Part shown: positions 16,058 through 27,801 of the stretch, in pieces | Position numbering within the stretch: the stretch's first letter is position 1 | Layout: each line of letters begins with the position of its first letter | Assembly (NCBI GenBank): GCA_964019165.1 | Contig: OZ025269.1 | Span: forward strand, 17,232,187-17,296,186 | Direction of reading: 5' to 3' | Length of the DNA stretch: 64,000 bases | DNA from: Mastigias papua | Lineage: Eukaryota > Cnidaria > Scyphozoa > Rhizostomeae > Mastigiidae | Notes under the pieces: generated by a model | The model's database searches: none | Seen by the model: the letters and a program-made list of their open reading frames with translations, nothing else | What the model was told of the DNA's origin: nothing | Translations under genes and position numbers: made by a program

Positions 16058-16330
16058 CTACTGCATGAAAAAGCGGCACTATGTTTTAGGCATACTGAAA
16101 AGCTTTTTTCGTCCGACACTCGTCAGAGTACGAAACGTAGGATAGCGACCGAAAGGTGAACCTTAGCTGATTCCAAAACACTTAAATGAAAGGACGATCT
16201 TGCTTACGCTATTACCCGAAAATTATCGTCTGAATATGTGATTCGACCATAGGACAACATCTCATCAAAAATCCAGAATGCGCCGCTTTTTCGTGCTGTA
16301 GTGAAGTTCTGTAGTACCAACAGACATTTC
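16058..16330. mobile_element. Hammerhead-bearing foldback element, copy 2 (nested)
   Basis: 273 bp, opposite in orientation to copy 1. The long terminus is on the right (CTGTAGTACCAACAGACATT). Exact 14 bp direct repeats ACATAAGCATTTCT lie at 16044-16057 and 16331-16344. The host sequence is a MITE, so the repeat is clearly a target-site duplication rather than part of the element. The centre (about 16145-16250) differs from that of copy 1. Confidence 0.75.
16091..16132 (-). ncRNA. Hammerhead-ribozyme-like motif, type I
   Basis: Minus strand: CGTACT, CTGACGA, GTGTCGGAC, GAAA, an A-rich/T-rich short stem III, C at the cleavage position, then AGTATG. Stem I pairs over six bases, with one G-U wobble where copy 1 has an A-U pair, so pairing survives a base change. 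Core boxes are intact. Confidence 0.45.
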
Positions 16331-16434
16331 ACATAAGCATTTCTGTGAACCCCCTCGCCCTGCTCTGATGACATAATATGTGAATTGTCCCTTAAGGAGG
16401 CTCCGTGAGGGTGGTAAAGCAAATTTCATCGAAC

Positions 16435-19400
16435 ATGGCCACTGTTGATAGTATCGTGAAAGTATTTGTATCCACTATACCAGGGTTGGAATTCATCTGT
16501 GTGGCAGAATGTGACGAGGTATTTGGAGTAAAAGCAAAGAAAGAAGGAAGGGGGAGGGTCTCTTTTTCTATTGCCATTGAATTCCTTCCAAAACTTTCCA
16601 AGCTCAAATCTGTCCATCATTACTGGTTAACAGTTTTTCAGTCAAGTAATTATCTTCAGACGGATGCAACAAAGGAGAAAACCCTTGAAAACTTAGAAAA
16701 ATTAGTCGATAGCTTGGAGTGGAGTGTAGCAATACGTGCATTGAACTACTTCAAGACGAATGAATCTAGTGACGTTGATATCAGAGAAAACACTGTCACT
16801 ACCATCAATGAGAAAGAAGATGTTACTGTAGCAATTCCCAGCGCCATTTTGGCTCAAGACAGCACAGTGACCAGTGAAAGCCTTAAGCGAAAAGGAGAGG
16901 AAGATGCCAACATTGAGAAAAAATTCAGCAGAACTTTGCACACTTTGGATTCTGATAGTGCCCTTGAAAATACACTCTCTGCAAAAGCAAATTGTAACGT
17001 TTCTCACAATGCTGTGGTGCCTGAGAGAAGATTTGAAGATCACAATGCACTCCTCACCTTTCTAGGCAAAAGTCCATCTGATATCACGTTTCGTGTAACT
17101 TGTAACAGATCTGGAAAGCATGACTTTACTTCTATGGAGGCAGCTAAATATTTAGGTTCAGGTGTCAAGGGGTATTTTGGATGGAGTGTTAACCTGGAAA
17201 ATCATGATATTGAAATATTGGCTTTTATAGAAGACTTTGAAATCACTATTGCAATAAAATTGTCATCGGAAAGCAAACACAATAGAAATGTGAAGTATTT
17301 TGGTCCTACCACTTTACGAGCAACTACATCTTATTGTATGCTGAAACTAGCTGGAATAAAACCAGGTAGTTATGTAGTAAATGTTTTGAAATCTTCTTGG
17401 AGCATTGTGCAAGTAAATTATAGTTGTCTTTAATGAATTTGGTCTAGAGGCAGATCAGTGTTGGTTGTATGCCTGAGAAGCAATAGTATGTTGCACCAGG
17501 CCCTTGTGGTCTAAAAATGAATATTGTATAAAAATTGACATTCAATGCAATGTTTTAGCAAATGAGAATTAAAAAGAAGTGAGAATATTTTGGGGAAGAT
17601 GTATGAATTATTTGAGAAAAGGAGTAGCATAGAGATTAGAATGGAGAGTAGGATGCAAATAGGTAAGAGATGATGAAAAGAGAGGAGGTTGGAAGACATT
17701 GATATGTGATGAACATTTTAACAAATATATTTGCCTGGAAGTTTCACCAAATTGTTTTGAATCTTGATTGTATTTTTCCTCCAAGGATCTAAAAGTGTCC
17801 ACTACAGTATGTTGTATATGCTTAGGAACCAATAGGCCTTATGGGCACTAGAAAGACAAATTTTTTCTTGGTTTTTGTTCTCACTACAATTTTTTTCAGG
17901 ACAGTAAGACACTTTTGTGAAGCTTTTAGAGCTAGGTATTAAACAAAATATCAGCTTTGACACTTAGTGGTAAATACTAACATTAATAATTTTATTGAAC
18001 AGCATTTGAATATCATGTTATCATCATTTTCAAGCTAAATAAGAAAGGTTATTGTAGTTGCAGTCCTTTTCATGAGAAGAGTCAGCCCATGCAACAACTA
18101 GCATACACAACTACTTTTTTGTTTGTGATTGCTATTGTAGGATACTTGAATGTATGCACCTTGTAGATCAACAAACATTGCAAAGGACATAATGCATGTG
18201 ATAAAGATAGAATCCTCTAGAAAATCTTTTTCAAATGACATAAAATACCAGTTTGAATGATAAACTTGAAGTAGTTCTTCATCATCAAGCTTGTTTCTGG
18301 CATTGGAATCATCCCTATATTCATGACCAGAATCTTTTTTCTTCAAATCTTCACCATTAATATCGACAGCAATAAGAATGGAGATATCCTCAAAGCCATT
18401 TTTATTTTATTTTGACTGAATCTGAACTTTTTTCTGTTGAGCTAAGATGTTTTTGTCTTTCTTCTTTTTCTCATATCTGTTTCTACTGCTTCTTCAATGA
18501 TTTCTTCTCTCTCTTTTTGGACCAGCTCTCATTATTGTTATCAATTAAAAGAAGTCATTCTATGCTTCTATATTTCAAGAAAGGCCTGGTATCAGAAAGC
18601 ATATTATTTTTCAAAGCTCTCAGTGACATCATTTTGCAAGTGCAATGACAAGCACGCACACTTTGAATATTTGATTTTTAAAAGCTTGTATGGGTGTAAG
18701 TGATGTAATTGCATGTTTTTTCTGATGATAAATGTTCCTGGTGCCAAAATACTATGTAGATGATTTGATTGTAATAGAGTCTGATTGCCTGTTCAAAGTA
18801 TGATGCTTCAGATGTGTTTTGGTATTTGGCTTGATAATGATGTTTGGATGGTATTGAAACATTATGTGATAAAAGTATTTACATTTACATGTATTATTAA
18901 GGGGTCATTCAATTAGTACATACTCACCAAACTGATGGAAAATTGACTCCCCCTCCCCCTCATACCCAGATGTAGGCTTGGGAACCTCCTTTTGTGTACA
19001 TACTTCTGCCCATTTGATCTTCCATCCCAAAAGGGAAATTTTAAAATATCATTTACATAAAATATGCTAATCATTCATTATTGCCTGATTGATGATCCCA
19101 GATGGTTTATAAATAAATAGATAGGACTAACACAGACTTTTAATTGTTTTGCAAACGCCACTTGTGGTGTGCAGAAATGCTTTGGTTAATGGAAAGACAG
19201 AGTCTTCTTGCAAATGAGAACATTCCAGAATACACGTGCAGACAGTGGTTAGGATTTCTTTTTGCATTTATACTTGGATGTATTAACCCCCCTCCCCCTT
19301 GTATGCAATACTTTTGCTTGACCCCCTTCCCCAGCTTCATGCATACATGATAAATGAATGACCCCTAAGTGTTTTAACAAGAATATTATTTTTGCTATCA

Positions 19401-21090
19401 ACTTATCCTATATAAAGCTAACTTTGGATTCTTATTTCTCACCTTCGAGGATCCAATCTTTTGCACCACTACTTCTAGCTTATTTAGTTTTGGCAAACTG
19501 ATAAAGATAATATTGATTTTGCAGTTTGAAAAGCCTAAGCATCATTTTAACCATTATTTCAGGTGATATTGTATGTGACCCCATGTGTGGCACAGGCTCC
19601 ATCTGTTTAGAAGGTATCAATAGTTTTCATTCTTCTTTTCACCTTGGTGGAGAACTTCATCCTGAAGGTTGTCAAAATGCCAGGAGTAATTTAGACTACT
19701 TGGAAAGTACCAGGTTAGTAAACACTTAATTATTCACATAATGGCTAGGGATTAGTTTTGTTGATAAAATGAGGCACAAGAGATATATTAACTACCTTCT
19801 GTTAGTCTGTTTGAACTAATGTGGGATTCAATCCATTTGTGTTGCTTGTTCATTCAGGGTCCATCAGAAGCCATGTCTGGCTGTGGGTTTGCAAATATGA
19901 TGACCCCTTGTTGGGTTCAAAATCATTAGAGCTAGCATTTGCAACAGGCTCCCCATGCCTTTGCCAGGGCTTGGGCCCTAGGAATATACCCGGCTCAATG
20001 GTACTGGTTGAATACTCGGTGTTCGTTTCTGAGGTTATATCAAGGTTCAAATTTTTTCTTAATGATATCTATGATGGTTTTCCCTAGTCTTTAAGCATAT
20101 TAGCAAGCTTATGCATAACTGGGGTTGCAGTATTATATCAAATACAGGCAAGCAGTTGGGTGTGTCTCCAAATTTTTGAGGACAAAGCTGGAAATTGGTT
20201 TTTAATATCAAATTCTAATTCAAATTATGGATATGTTTTAAGTGCCAAAATGTTCACAAACATTGAGAAGGGTTCCTGATTCAGTAGACATCATTCAAGA
20301 AGTATAGAATGGACTGTCCTAAACCACACAATTCACATTCCATTAGCTTTTCTAAGTATGCTCCTGGTGGAAATTAAACATTATTGTTCTCTAAGTGGGA
20401 TTATAGTCACCCAATCTAGTAGAGGCCACCTGTTATCAAGGTATCCTTGAAATATTTGTTTGCTGTACTGAAACGAGTTCATTTTGTCAGAACAATGGTG
20501 CTTCTGTAGGTGTTTATTTTGTGCCATAATCATTGCAGAAAATGCTAGTCCTCTTTCATCTTGCCAAATAACAGATATATTTCAACTAATAAGAGCTGTT
20601 TTTACTATCCTGCTGCAATTACACTAAGTTCCTTCTGGAATTTTGCAAAATTTTTCCATTTTGGAAGTTATGTAAAGTGCTGCAGAATTGCTATTAGCCT
20701 TATTTTAAGATCATAACTTTTCACTTGCCAATATTGTATTTTTACTTTTTCGTCAAAAGGAAATCAGGGTTGCCATATGATGTATTGTCATGGGATGCAT
20801 GCCGGCTACCATTGAGGGATGGCGTACTGGATGTTATTGTATGCGACCTACCTTTTGGAAAGCGCATTGGCTATAAAGGAAGGAATTTTGCCTTATACCC
20901 TGCAGTACTAAGTGAGATAGCTCGTGTATGCAGATACAAAGGAAAAGCTGTATTACTGACCCAGCACAAGTCAGCAATGAATAAAGCTCTTACTTCATGT
21001 AATCGAATCTGGAAAAAACAGGGAACTTTCTTTATGAACATGGGAGGTCTAAATGCTGGTATTTATATCTTGAAGAAAATTGTCTACTGA
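16435..21090 (+). CDS. THUMPD3: THUMP domain-containing protein 3, tRNA guanine-N2 methyltransferase
   Basis: Three coding exons: 16435-17365, 19563-19713 and 20760-21090, joining in phase (1, then 2) to a 470-residue protein; human THUMPD3 has 507. Exon 1 carries the N-terminal part and the THUMP RNA-binding domain (FRVTCNRSGKHDFTSMEAAK, then RNVKYFGPTTLRATTSYCML). Exon 2 holds SAM-binding motif I (DIVCDPMCGTGSICLEG). Exon 3 holds the catalytic DLPFGKRIG motif and AVLLTQ. In vertebrates THUMPD3 with TRMT112 makes m2G at positions 6 and 7 of tRNAs. I start at ATG 16435 (AACATGG); the frame is open further upstream but has no earlier ATG before the MITE. All introns are GT-AG. Confidence 0.93.
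17366..19562 (+). other. THUMPD3 intron 1
   Basis: GT-AG intron of 2.2 kb between CCAG|GTAGTT and TTTCAG|GTGAT. It contains the TAA-flanked MITE at 18901-19365. On the minus strand an acidic, Lys-rich open stretch (about 18098-18400, including HEYRDDSNARNKLDDEELLQ) has no ATG in good context and a stop just upstream. It could be a gene-fragment fossil but was not recognised. Confidence 0.8.
18901..19365. mobile_element. TIR MITE with TAA target duplication in THUMPD3 intron 1
   Basis: Starts GGGGTCATTCAATTAGTAC and ends with the inverted form TAAATGAATGACCCC. TAA flanks both sides (18898-18900, 19366-19368), pointing to a PIF/Harbinger-type non-autonomous element. The interior has C-rich patches and no coding frame. 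Confidence 0.7.
19714..20759 (+). other. THUMPD3 intron 2
   Basis: GT-AG intron (ACCAG|GTTAGT to TCAAAAG|GAAATC) of 1.05 kb. The 88-codon frame at 19821-20087 has no recognised homology and no flanking splice phase that would fit the gene. Confidence 0.8.
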
Positions 21091-21473
21091 CACATCAAAC
21101 AACAGAAAACTCAGAAAGGATTGGATTTGTTGTTTTTTGAAGGGGTTCTTTAATCAACTTGATTGGAAAGAGGTAACAGCTATAGACATCAGAGATGGTT
21201 TGATGAATAGAAAATTACCTGTCAATGGGCTCATACCAATCAACAAATAACCACCTTTAATTACATAATATAACTTCAAATAGACTCATATTTTCACTGT
21301 TCTATTAAGCTACTACCCCTAAAAATGACCAAAACTGGCATGCCACTTTCAAATACTGAATTGGCTGGATGCCCATACAGATGTACTGCTGGACTCCAAT
21401 GAAAGCTGAGGGGGATAATACAGGAAATTCTTGAAATGTACAAAACATATGTTGAAAAACTTAAATAAACAAA

Positions 21474-21479
21474 ATATAA
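21474..21479 (+). terminator. Candidate polyadenylation signal for THUMPD3
   Basis: AATAAA about 384 bp after the THUMPD3 stop codon, in AT-rich sequence and before the convergent gene's stop codon at 21543. It is the best placed canonical hexamer, but cleavage was not tested. Confidence 0.4.
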
Positions 21480-21542
21480 AAAATATGATCATGCATATTG
21501 GTACAAAGATTATACTATCCCTTTTAATCGTCAGGTAGCTAT

Positions 21543-23199
21543 TTAAATTGATGACATAAGTTCAGCCAAAGTATTTGAATAATATTCTATTACACTCTCT
21601 GGCAGATTCCAGCCTGATGCATGCTGCTCAATAATTTCTAAAAGTATACACTTTTGGACTTTACTCTTTTCTTCTGAAATAGCCACTTCCCTAACTTTAT
21701 CCATTAATTCAGACATTTTGATCTAAAAAAGAACATCAATACTTAAATTAAAATAATCATAGGTTAACTTTTTCCGGTACATAACAGAAAAAAAGCTTTG
21801 AAACAAGCAAGCATACATAATTTTTTAATTATATGGCACCTTCAATCATGAGCCAAAGTTTAGAGAGACAAATTGGAAACAGAAGCAGCAATGTGGGATT
21901 TGTGGAATAGAGAAGTGGAAATAAATTTCTAAGCAAAGGCATTTTGTGGATTACTTATAGAGCAAAATGTTATTATGGAGAATGTAAAAGCTACCCTCAA
22001 ATAGAAGCTTTTTTGAAAGAAAACTAGGTTCCTACTCTAGAAGATATGACAATTAAAGTGTACAGGAGACTTGCTCTTTTGGCTGACACTCTTTCAGGAT
22101 GTACATATGTTATCAAATAGATCAAAATGATCCAACAAAGTGCATTGGTTATGTAGCAATGGGTGTAGGAGGTGGGAAGATTGCAACTTCCTTCCCCAGT
22201 GGAGTAGAAATCTGTTTTATTTAGGTACTTTCTTCAGAGAAACAATAATTCTATGGGAAATAGCTGCAGCTCAATATGACAAGGTAATAATCAACTTTTC
22301 AAACAGTCATTCATCCCGACTGCTCTTTTTCCTTATTCTGGCAGATAGTATGCAGCCTCTCTAAATTAGAAGACCTCCTACACTCATGTACACCACCACA
22401 GAAATATTCATGCTTGCCAATTGATTTCAATACAGCAATTAGTATATGTTTTGGTAGGCTATTTATTATCTTTATGCTTGTGTTTGTCAGCCAAAAAGGT
22501 TGCAGCACAATTTGTTTATACATGCCCTGGAAAGCAATAGTGGTCTTAATATAATGATATGAAGAATATCAAGGTCCAACAAGTAGTCTATAGGACACCT
22601 CATCTCACCTTATCTTGCTTTTCAAGAAGAGCTCCATGTTTACATAAAAGCATGTGAAATGTCAAAATGCTGTCTTCCGAATTTGCTCTGTCGATAAGTT
22701 CGTGCAGAATCTCATACACCGGTCTGTTTAGTGCAACTAGAGGCTCGTTATTTATGGTTAGGCTACTCAACAGTTCACAAAACAGTGTTGCAAAACCTTG
22801 GAACTCTGTGTTTGTCAAATTATTTCTTGCTCGATAGATTGCTTGTACACGAGACAATAAAGGTTTACGGACTGAAACATTTTCACGATAGTCAGTATCC
22901 CAAAGGTATTTTAGAAGACTCGATCCAACTTCTACGAATTCTACATTCTTTAATACTTTGTCACAAACTTCTTCGATGGTTTCGTTGAGCAGCTCCTGAC
23001 ATTGCTCATTCGGTACACTTGGCCGAGTTAGAAACTCTGCTGTAGTTTTTATGTTACTTGCTTGCAGCTCTTTTACTAATTGCTTCACATCCTTCTCAGA
23101 AGACTCTTGAGGTCCTTTAGCTTGTGTAGGCTTTGGTGAAATGATACCTCTTCCCCGTCCACGTCCCACTGCTTTCACAGACCTAGCTCCAGCATCCAT
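21543..23199 (-). CDS. MIF4G-domain translation factor (MIF4GD/CTIF/PAIP1-like)
   Basis: Two coding exons on the minus strand, 23199-22609 and 21722-21543, joined in phase 0 across a GT-AG intron (AAG|GTGAGA to TTTTTTAG|ATC), giving 256 residues. The N-terminus is Arg/Gly-rich (GRGRGRG at 12-18). From about residue 65 there is a MIF4G helical repeat: RKPLLSRVQAIYRARNNL, then PLVALNRPVYEILHELI in exon 1, and CILLEIIEQHASGWNLPE followed by a YY-containing tail in exon 2. The tail has the layout of MIF4GD (LEIIEFRAAGW) and CTIF (LEVIELHANSW). Such proteins bridge mRNA-bound factors to eIF3/eIF4A. Which of the three relatives is the true orthologue is unresolved. I chose ATG 23199; an in-frame ATG at 23217 would add six residues. 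Confidence 0.85.
21723..22608 (-). other. Intron of the MIF4G-domain gene
   Basis: 886 bp GT-AG intron. No repeat family or open frame with recognised homology was seen inside; the frames at 22140-22364 and 22311-22523 are chance frames. Confidence 0.75.
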
Positions 23200-23217
23200 A
23201 TTACTCGCGTGTAACAA

Positions 23218-26200
23218 TAATCAATGTATCGCATTCACTGACAGCATTAAAGAGAATGTTATTGCCTCGATATCGTACTATCTCTCTGATCGAGACTAGA
23301 ATGAGGCTCCAAACGTCATAATCTTAAGAAAATGTTAAAGAAAATCACCAGAGTCAATTTCCAAAGTTCATCTTTATTGCGTGCCAGAAATTGGTATTAG
23401 CTCATTCTTTGCAAGCTTCTTTACAAAGATAGAAACCTTTGTTTCATTATCTTGGATAAAATATCAAGCTATTTTTATAACAAATAATGATAATCTCTTC
23501 TAGCCAGTTTACTCCAGTAAAAGTTAAAACAAATTAAGAAAATCTCAGCCTCATACTCTTAAGTAATAGTAGGGGGTTTGAATAGTAGGGATGGAAACTT
23601 CCTAAAAACCTAACAATCAGGTGGTTGAAATAAACGGCGCTGATGGAAAATTTCTTCTAGCATAATAGCTATGGATAAGTTTCACAAATGTAGAACAAAT
23701 TGAAAAGCATGACCTCTAACGGATTGACTTGCAGATACAAAAATAAAAAACAGGGGGTCTGGAATAAGGATGTCATGGGTGGATTTTTTCAAAAATCAAT
23801 GGACGGGGACATTTAATTGGGACTCAAAAGTACTTGAGAATCTCAAGTACTCTTGAGTTGAGATTGTTTTGAGATAAATCAGAAAGTAAGTAATGGGCTG
23901 ATTTACTGATCTCGGGAACAGAATCTCTTTATATCAACTCATCAGACAAGTTCAGATAATTTTAGGTGAAAGAGGTCGACGTGCTAAAGTGGAATGTGCA
24001 CTCCTTGTATCCTTGGGACAGTTTCGGGCTGATAAATGATTTCCATAGATACATTTGGTCGCAAAGCAATTTCAGACCATAAAACAATGACAATTGTTCA
24101 ACTGGTAGCACAATCGACGTTCAGATATGGAAGGAAAACTGGAATATTGTCGTGATGAAGCAGAACTACAAATAGAATGCATATGTCTACCTATATTTAT
24201 AACAGTACACGCTTTTTGCTTTATAAGGAACCTGGCTCATGGCCTGGTTCCAAAAGTTCGTCATTTTTTGACATCCAGTGATCAAATTTTAATACTAATA
24301 GTTCCTTAATAGTTCCTTAATTTTGTGCCATAAAAGTTATGCAGACAAAAGTAAAGCATTGAAATTCTACATTTTGCTCTAATTTTTGGCTACAACCCAA
24401 GACCAAACACGCTTAGATCGTAGGAGATAAGTTGCATAAATGCTAGTTTAATAAATGTCTGGGAAGTTCGGAATTTGTATGGAATGATTTATTTTGAAAG
24501 AGCTCTGATTGTTCTCAGGAAAAACGTAACCATATACAGGGATGCCGGGAATATTTTTGAGTGGAAGAGGTTTAGGGGACGAGATATAGGTCTATATGGG
24601 AGTATGCAAACATGACGGTAGGGGAGCAAGGGCCCTAAAAAGTTTTTGGAACCACTCCCTATAATTAAGTAGTGAACGCCCTGTTTGAATATAGCGATAC
24701 ACTCTTTTTAGGTAGGAAACTGAGATGATATCATTGAAATGCTTGTGAGAAAAAAAGTGAATATACTTCTTAGCTGAGCTTTGAAGATCATGAATCAAAC
24801 GATATGTTTGATACAGGTTTTAGTGACTGAAGCATAGGTGCCGCTCGATCAATCCTAGTTTGTTTGTCCGATCAGGTAAAATGATAGAGACATAAGTTTT
24901 CAGAGGAATGAGATCATGTTAAACGTTAGGTGACAAAGATCACAAACCTTCTGACTTGTCCTGTTTATGAGACTTTTGGAGGTGCATATAGCATTAAGTT
25001 TTGCAAAAACCTGGAGAATTTGTCTCCAATAGGCACTGATGACCCCGCCATTGGTACTTTTTGAAGTTGAGTAAATTTAAACTCGGAAAAATGACTCTAC
25101 TGTCTATTTATATCGAATGCCTCAATCTTGACATCATTCATTAACAGAAAAGTGGTGGCTTTGGCCCCCATCTCCCCGTCTCCGGCATGCCTGACACCAT
25201 ATCCTGCCACCCAGAACCATCCTATTGATACCTTGGAGGCAGGAAGCCATCTTCTCTAACACTATTTGCTCGACAACTTGCCCAGAAGGTGGTGCCATTG
25301 GGAACTGGGAACATGTCCCCAGTTTTCGTCAGGGATAGCTTCGTAATTCATCCACATTCGAGTAGAAAAGGTTTGAAGAGGTGGGGGGTTTCTAGCAAGG
25401 CAAATTTCACTTTGATATCGTATTGCCGTTTGCATAGCCTTTGTTACCCTTTGGTTGAATATTTTATCAGACGACAAACTAAGGGGTTTGGCCCAAAAAG
25501 GTAGGCACCGCCCCTGAATTTGCTCACACCCACTGCTACTTTAAATTGTGACCTTTACAGCGTACAGACCTCTATGCAACAATATCATAACAAAGTCGAA
25601 CTTTTGTCAAAAAGCTTGACTATCGTATGCTTTGGGGATGTGAATGGCAAAGATACTTTAAGTAAAATCGAAGTGCTTAATATACGAATACGTACATTTC
25701 TAAGTATGCAACTGAGTTGTTTGATAGATGGAGGCTTTCAGTTAGGGAGATTTACAGCCTTATTACATTCATGTGCAATTAGAAAACAACACATTGTCGT
25801 CTTAATACAGATACTTAGCTTCATCTTCTCTTTTCTTTAAAAGCTTAGAGATTTCTCCCAATCTTCCTTAAAAATCTGGAGATTTTCTCCATTCGTTTTA
25901 GAACTTTTTTCGATTCTTCCTATCTCCGTGTTTCATTTTGGCTGATTACTCTCCTAGTCTAAAAATTCATAGTTGCGCGCTTGAACTTTATTCTTACAGG
26001 TCAATACTTCATTTTTGTTGCCTGATGAAAATAGCCTACCATTCAATTAATTGCCAAGTGATCATCTGTTCCAGGGAAAACTCATATTGGTATAAAAATT
26101 TGAATTCAGTTGAAAAATTTCAAGAAAGTTCAATGCTAAAATTACAGTTGTCTCTTGTGCTATTTGATAAAAACAAGCACAGTACTACTGGGGGTGGGTG

Positions 26201-26370
26201 GGGATTTGGTTCCCATTTTTTCCCAATAAAGTTATATTTCTTCTCTAGCTGAGCTTTTGCAGTAGACTTGTTCTGGATTTGTATTGCACACTGAGCACAG
26301 TCAAGTTTTACTGTGAGAGATCGAAGGGAACATCGAAGGGAAGATTCAAATAAGTTTTTATCCTTGTCGG
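23218..26370. other. Intergenic, repeat-derived
   Basis: No supported gene. Around 24205-24320 there is a TTTATAAGGAACCTGGCTC hairpin-like segment with repeated GTTCCTTAAT, similar to sequence at 12605 and 31566 and likely from a DNA-transposon family. Frames of 60-106 codons (for example 25520-25840) are unrecognised. Confidence 0.4.
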
Positions 26371-26378
26371 ATCCAACC

Positions 26379-26702
26379 ATGGCGAGGCCTACCACTTCAC
26401 TAGACGAAGTCATCATTCCCAACTTACACAATCCATGCAAGGTGACCATCCATGCAAATTTCACCGAAGCTGCTTTTCAGTTATCCAATTTGTCAGTGAA
26501 ATGTCTCTCTTACTTGATTCAAGTGTTCCACAATAGGCCTGTCCCAGAAGAAAATTTGATATGCCAAGCTTTGGAACGTGAAGACCTTCTGGACAACCAT
26601 GAACTCAAAGTTGGACCACTCACATTGAACAGCGACTATCCTTTTCGAGCAATTCGCTACAATGTCCATATTTCCCTTGCAAGTACCTCCCAAACACTGT
26701 AA
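26379..26702 (+). CDS. Unrecognised small ORF (107 codons)
   Basis: Starts at an ATG in near-ideal context (AACCATGGCG) and encodes 107 residues, ending at TAA 26700-26702. The product is soluble-looking, with no signal peptide, no transmembrane segment and no low-complexity tract. Segments include SLDEVIIPNLHNPCKVTIHA and LICQALEREDLLDNHELKVG. No family was recognised. It could be a single-exon gene, an exon, or part of an old mobile element next to the Harbinger remnant. Confidence 0.25.
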   Translation: MARPTTSLDEVIIPNLHNPCKVTIHANFTEAAFQLSNLSVKCLSYLIQVFHNRPVPEENLICQALEREDLLDNHELKVGPLTLNSDYPFRAIRYNVHISLASTSQTL

Positions 26703-27144
26703 GTTGTCAGAAAAATATCTATTGATCAAGATTCGTCATGGATCTGGGACTTAATAGAGATAAAGCGAATACGCAAAGGTGTTCTGCCAAACTACACTTT
26801 ATAGCAAGGTAGACAGCTTTTTTTTATAAGAAATCGGTTTATAAGAAAGCAGAACTCCGCAAAAAGGTTAAGAAAGTTCAGTATTTGATTTCTGAGACGT
26901 AAGGTAGCAGACAATCCATACCTATACCTCTAAAGTACCACTATTCATTCAAGACAATCATTGCTTTTAATTAATTTGTATAGATTTCTTGTAGTTACCT
27001 TTAGGTGTATTCGAGTGTTGTGTTTTTTTGTAGTGCCTATCTGTCTGTCTCACACTATTTTCCTAGAAGATCTTAAGAAAGTTTCAGTACTGAAATCATG
27101 GAAAAGCTGCAGAAGTTTTAGCAGTGAGCGAAGAAATATTCTTA

Positions 27145-27801
27145 AGCTGAATTCACACTTGATGCGTCACGATGCGGTGCGTCGCGTCACTGTGCGTCAA
27201 AAACGCATGAGGTGTGTTCACATATAGTGCGTCATCAAGCGTTTATATTAAAACAAATTTAAGATGGCGTCTAATCGAAATGACATACTTGTTGCATTCG
27301 CCTTACAAAACCAGTTAATTACTGCTGTTTTACTCTAGAAGAAACAAAGCAAACGTCGTGTTTGGGTTCGACGATTGCGGGAGGCTCGTGAGCGGCAGGG
27401 ACATTACTCTAATTTAATAACAGAGATGAGACTGTAGGATCATACCATGCATTTTAATTATTTCCGAATGCTACCTTCGGTATTTGACGATCTGCTCAAC
27501 TTGGTAGGACCATCGTTGACAAACACAAAGATCTCGTTTTCGTTAGCCTTTGCCACAGGCTATGCGGCTTGCTGTCGCTTTACCTACCTTGAATCACAAG
27601 CATCGCTTTATTGTCATCTTGTCCATCTATCGTGACTCTTGCTATTGTTCCGGTGCGTCTCGATGCGTCAAAGTTGAATATTTTCAACTTTGCCGCATAG
27701 TGACGCATGGCTTAAAAAACGCGATGCGCACGCAGTGCGTCAAAAAACGCGAACCTTATATGGGCAGCGTCACAAAAAACGCATCAAGTGTGAATTAGGC
27801 T
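27145..27801 (+). mobile_element. PIF/Harbinger element, internally deleted, with transposase fossil
   Basis: 657 bp bounded by inverted repeats sharing AATTCACACTTGATGCGT, with TTA on both sides (27142-27144 and 27802-27804), the TWA duplication of PIF/Harbinger. ACGCACTGCG/GTGCGTCA-type subterminal repeats fill both ends. Inside, from ATG 27264, a frame with two stops reads like the N-terminus of a Harbinger nuclease: KRRVWVRRLREARERQGHYS, then HFNYFRMLPSVFDDLLNLVG. The DDE catalytic domain is absent. Confidence 0.85.

Larger units (their letters stand above)
15985..16391. mobile_element. MITE interrupted by a foldback element, ending 43 bp before THUMPD3
   Basis: The right terminus is TGACATAATATGTGAATTGT followed by CCC, with TTA directly after (16392-16394). 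It mirrors the left terminus of the 14166 copy. The left part starts near 15985 with TTATTTATGTCATCC. Removing the foldback at 16058-16330 and one 14 bp repeat restores a compact element colinear with the 14166 copy (AATCAAAC...CCCTC order). Its end lies 43 bp upstream of the THUMPD3 ATG, so it probably supplies promoter or 5' leader sequence. Confidence 0.65.

Noticed and set aside
16405..16434. THUMPD3 start at 16405
   Set aside because: That codon is GTG; the first ATG in frame is at 16435 in good context.
18098..18400. Minus-strand acidic frame in THUMPD3 intron 1 as a gene
   Set aside because: A stop lies just upstream, there is no ATG in good context and no recognised family; left as a possible fossil.
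19821..20087. 88-codon frame in THUMPD3 intron 2
   Set aside because: No homology; the flanking THUMPD3 exons join in phase without it.
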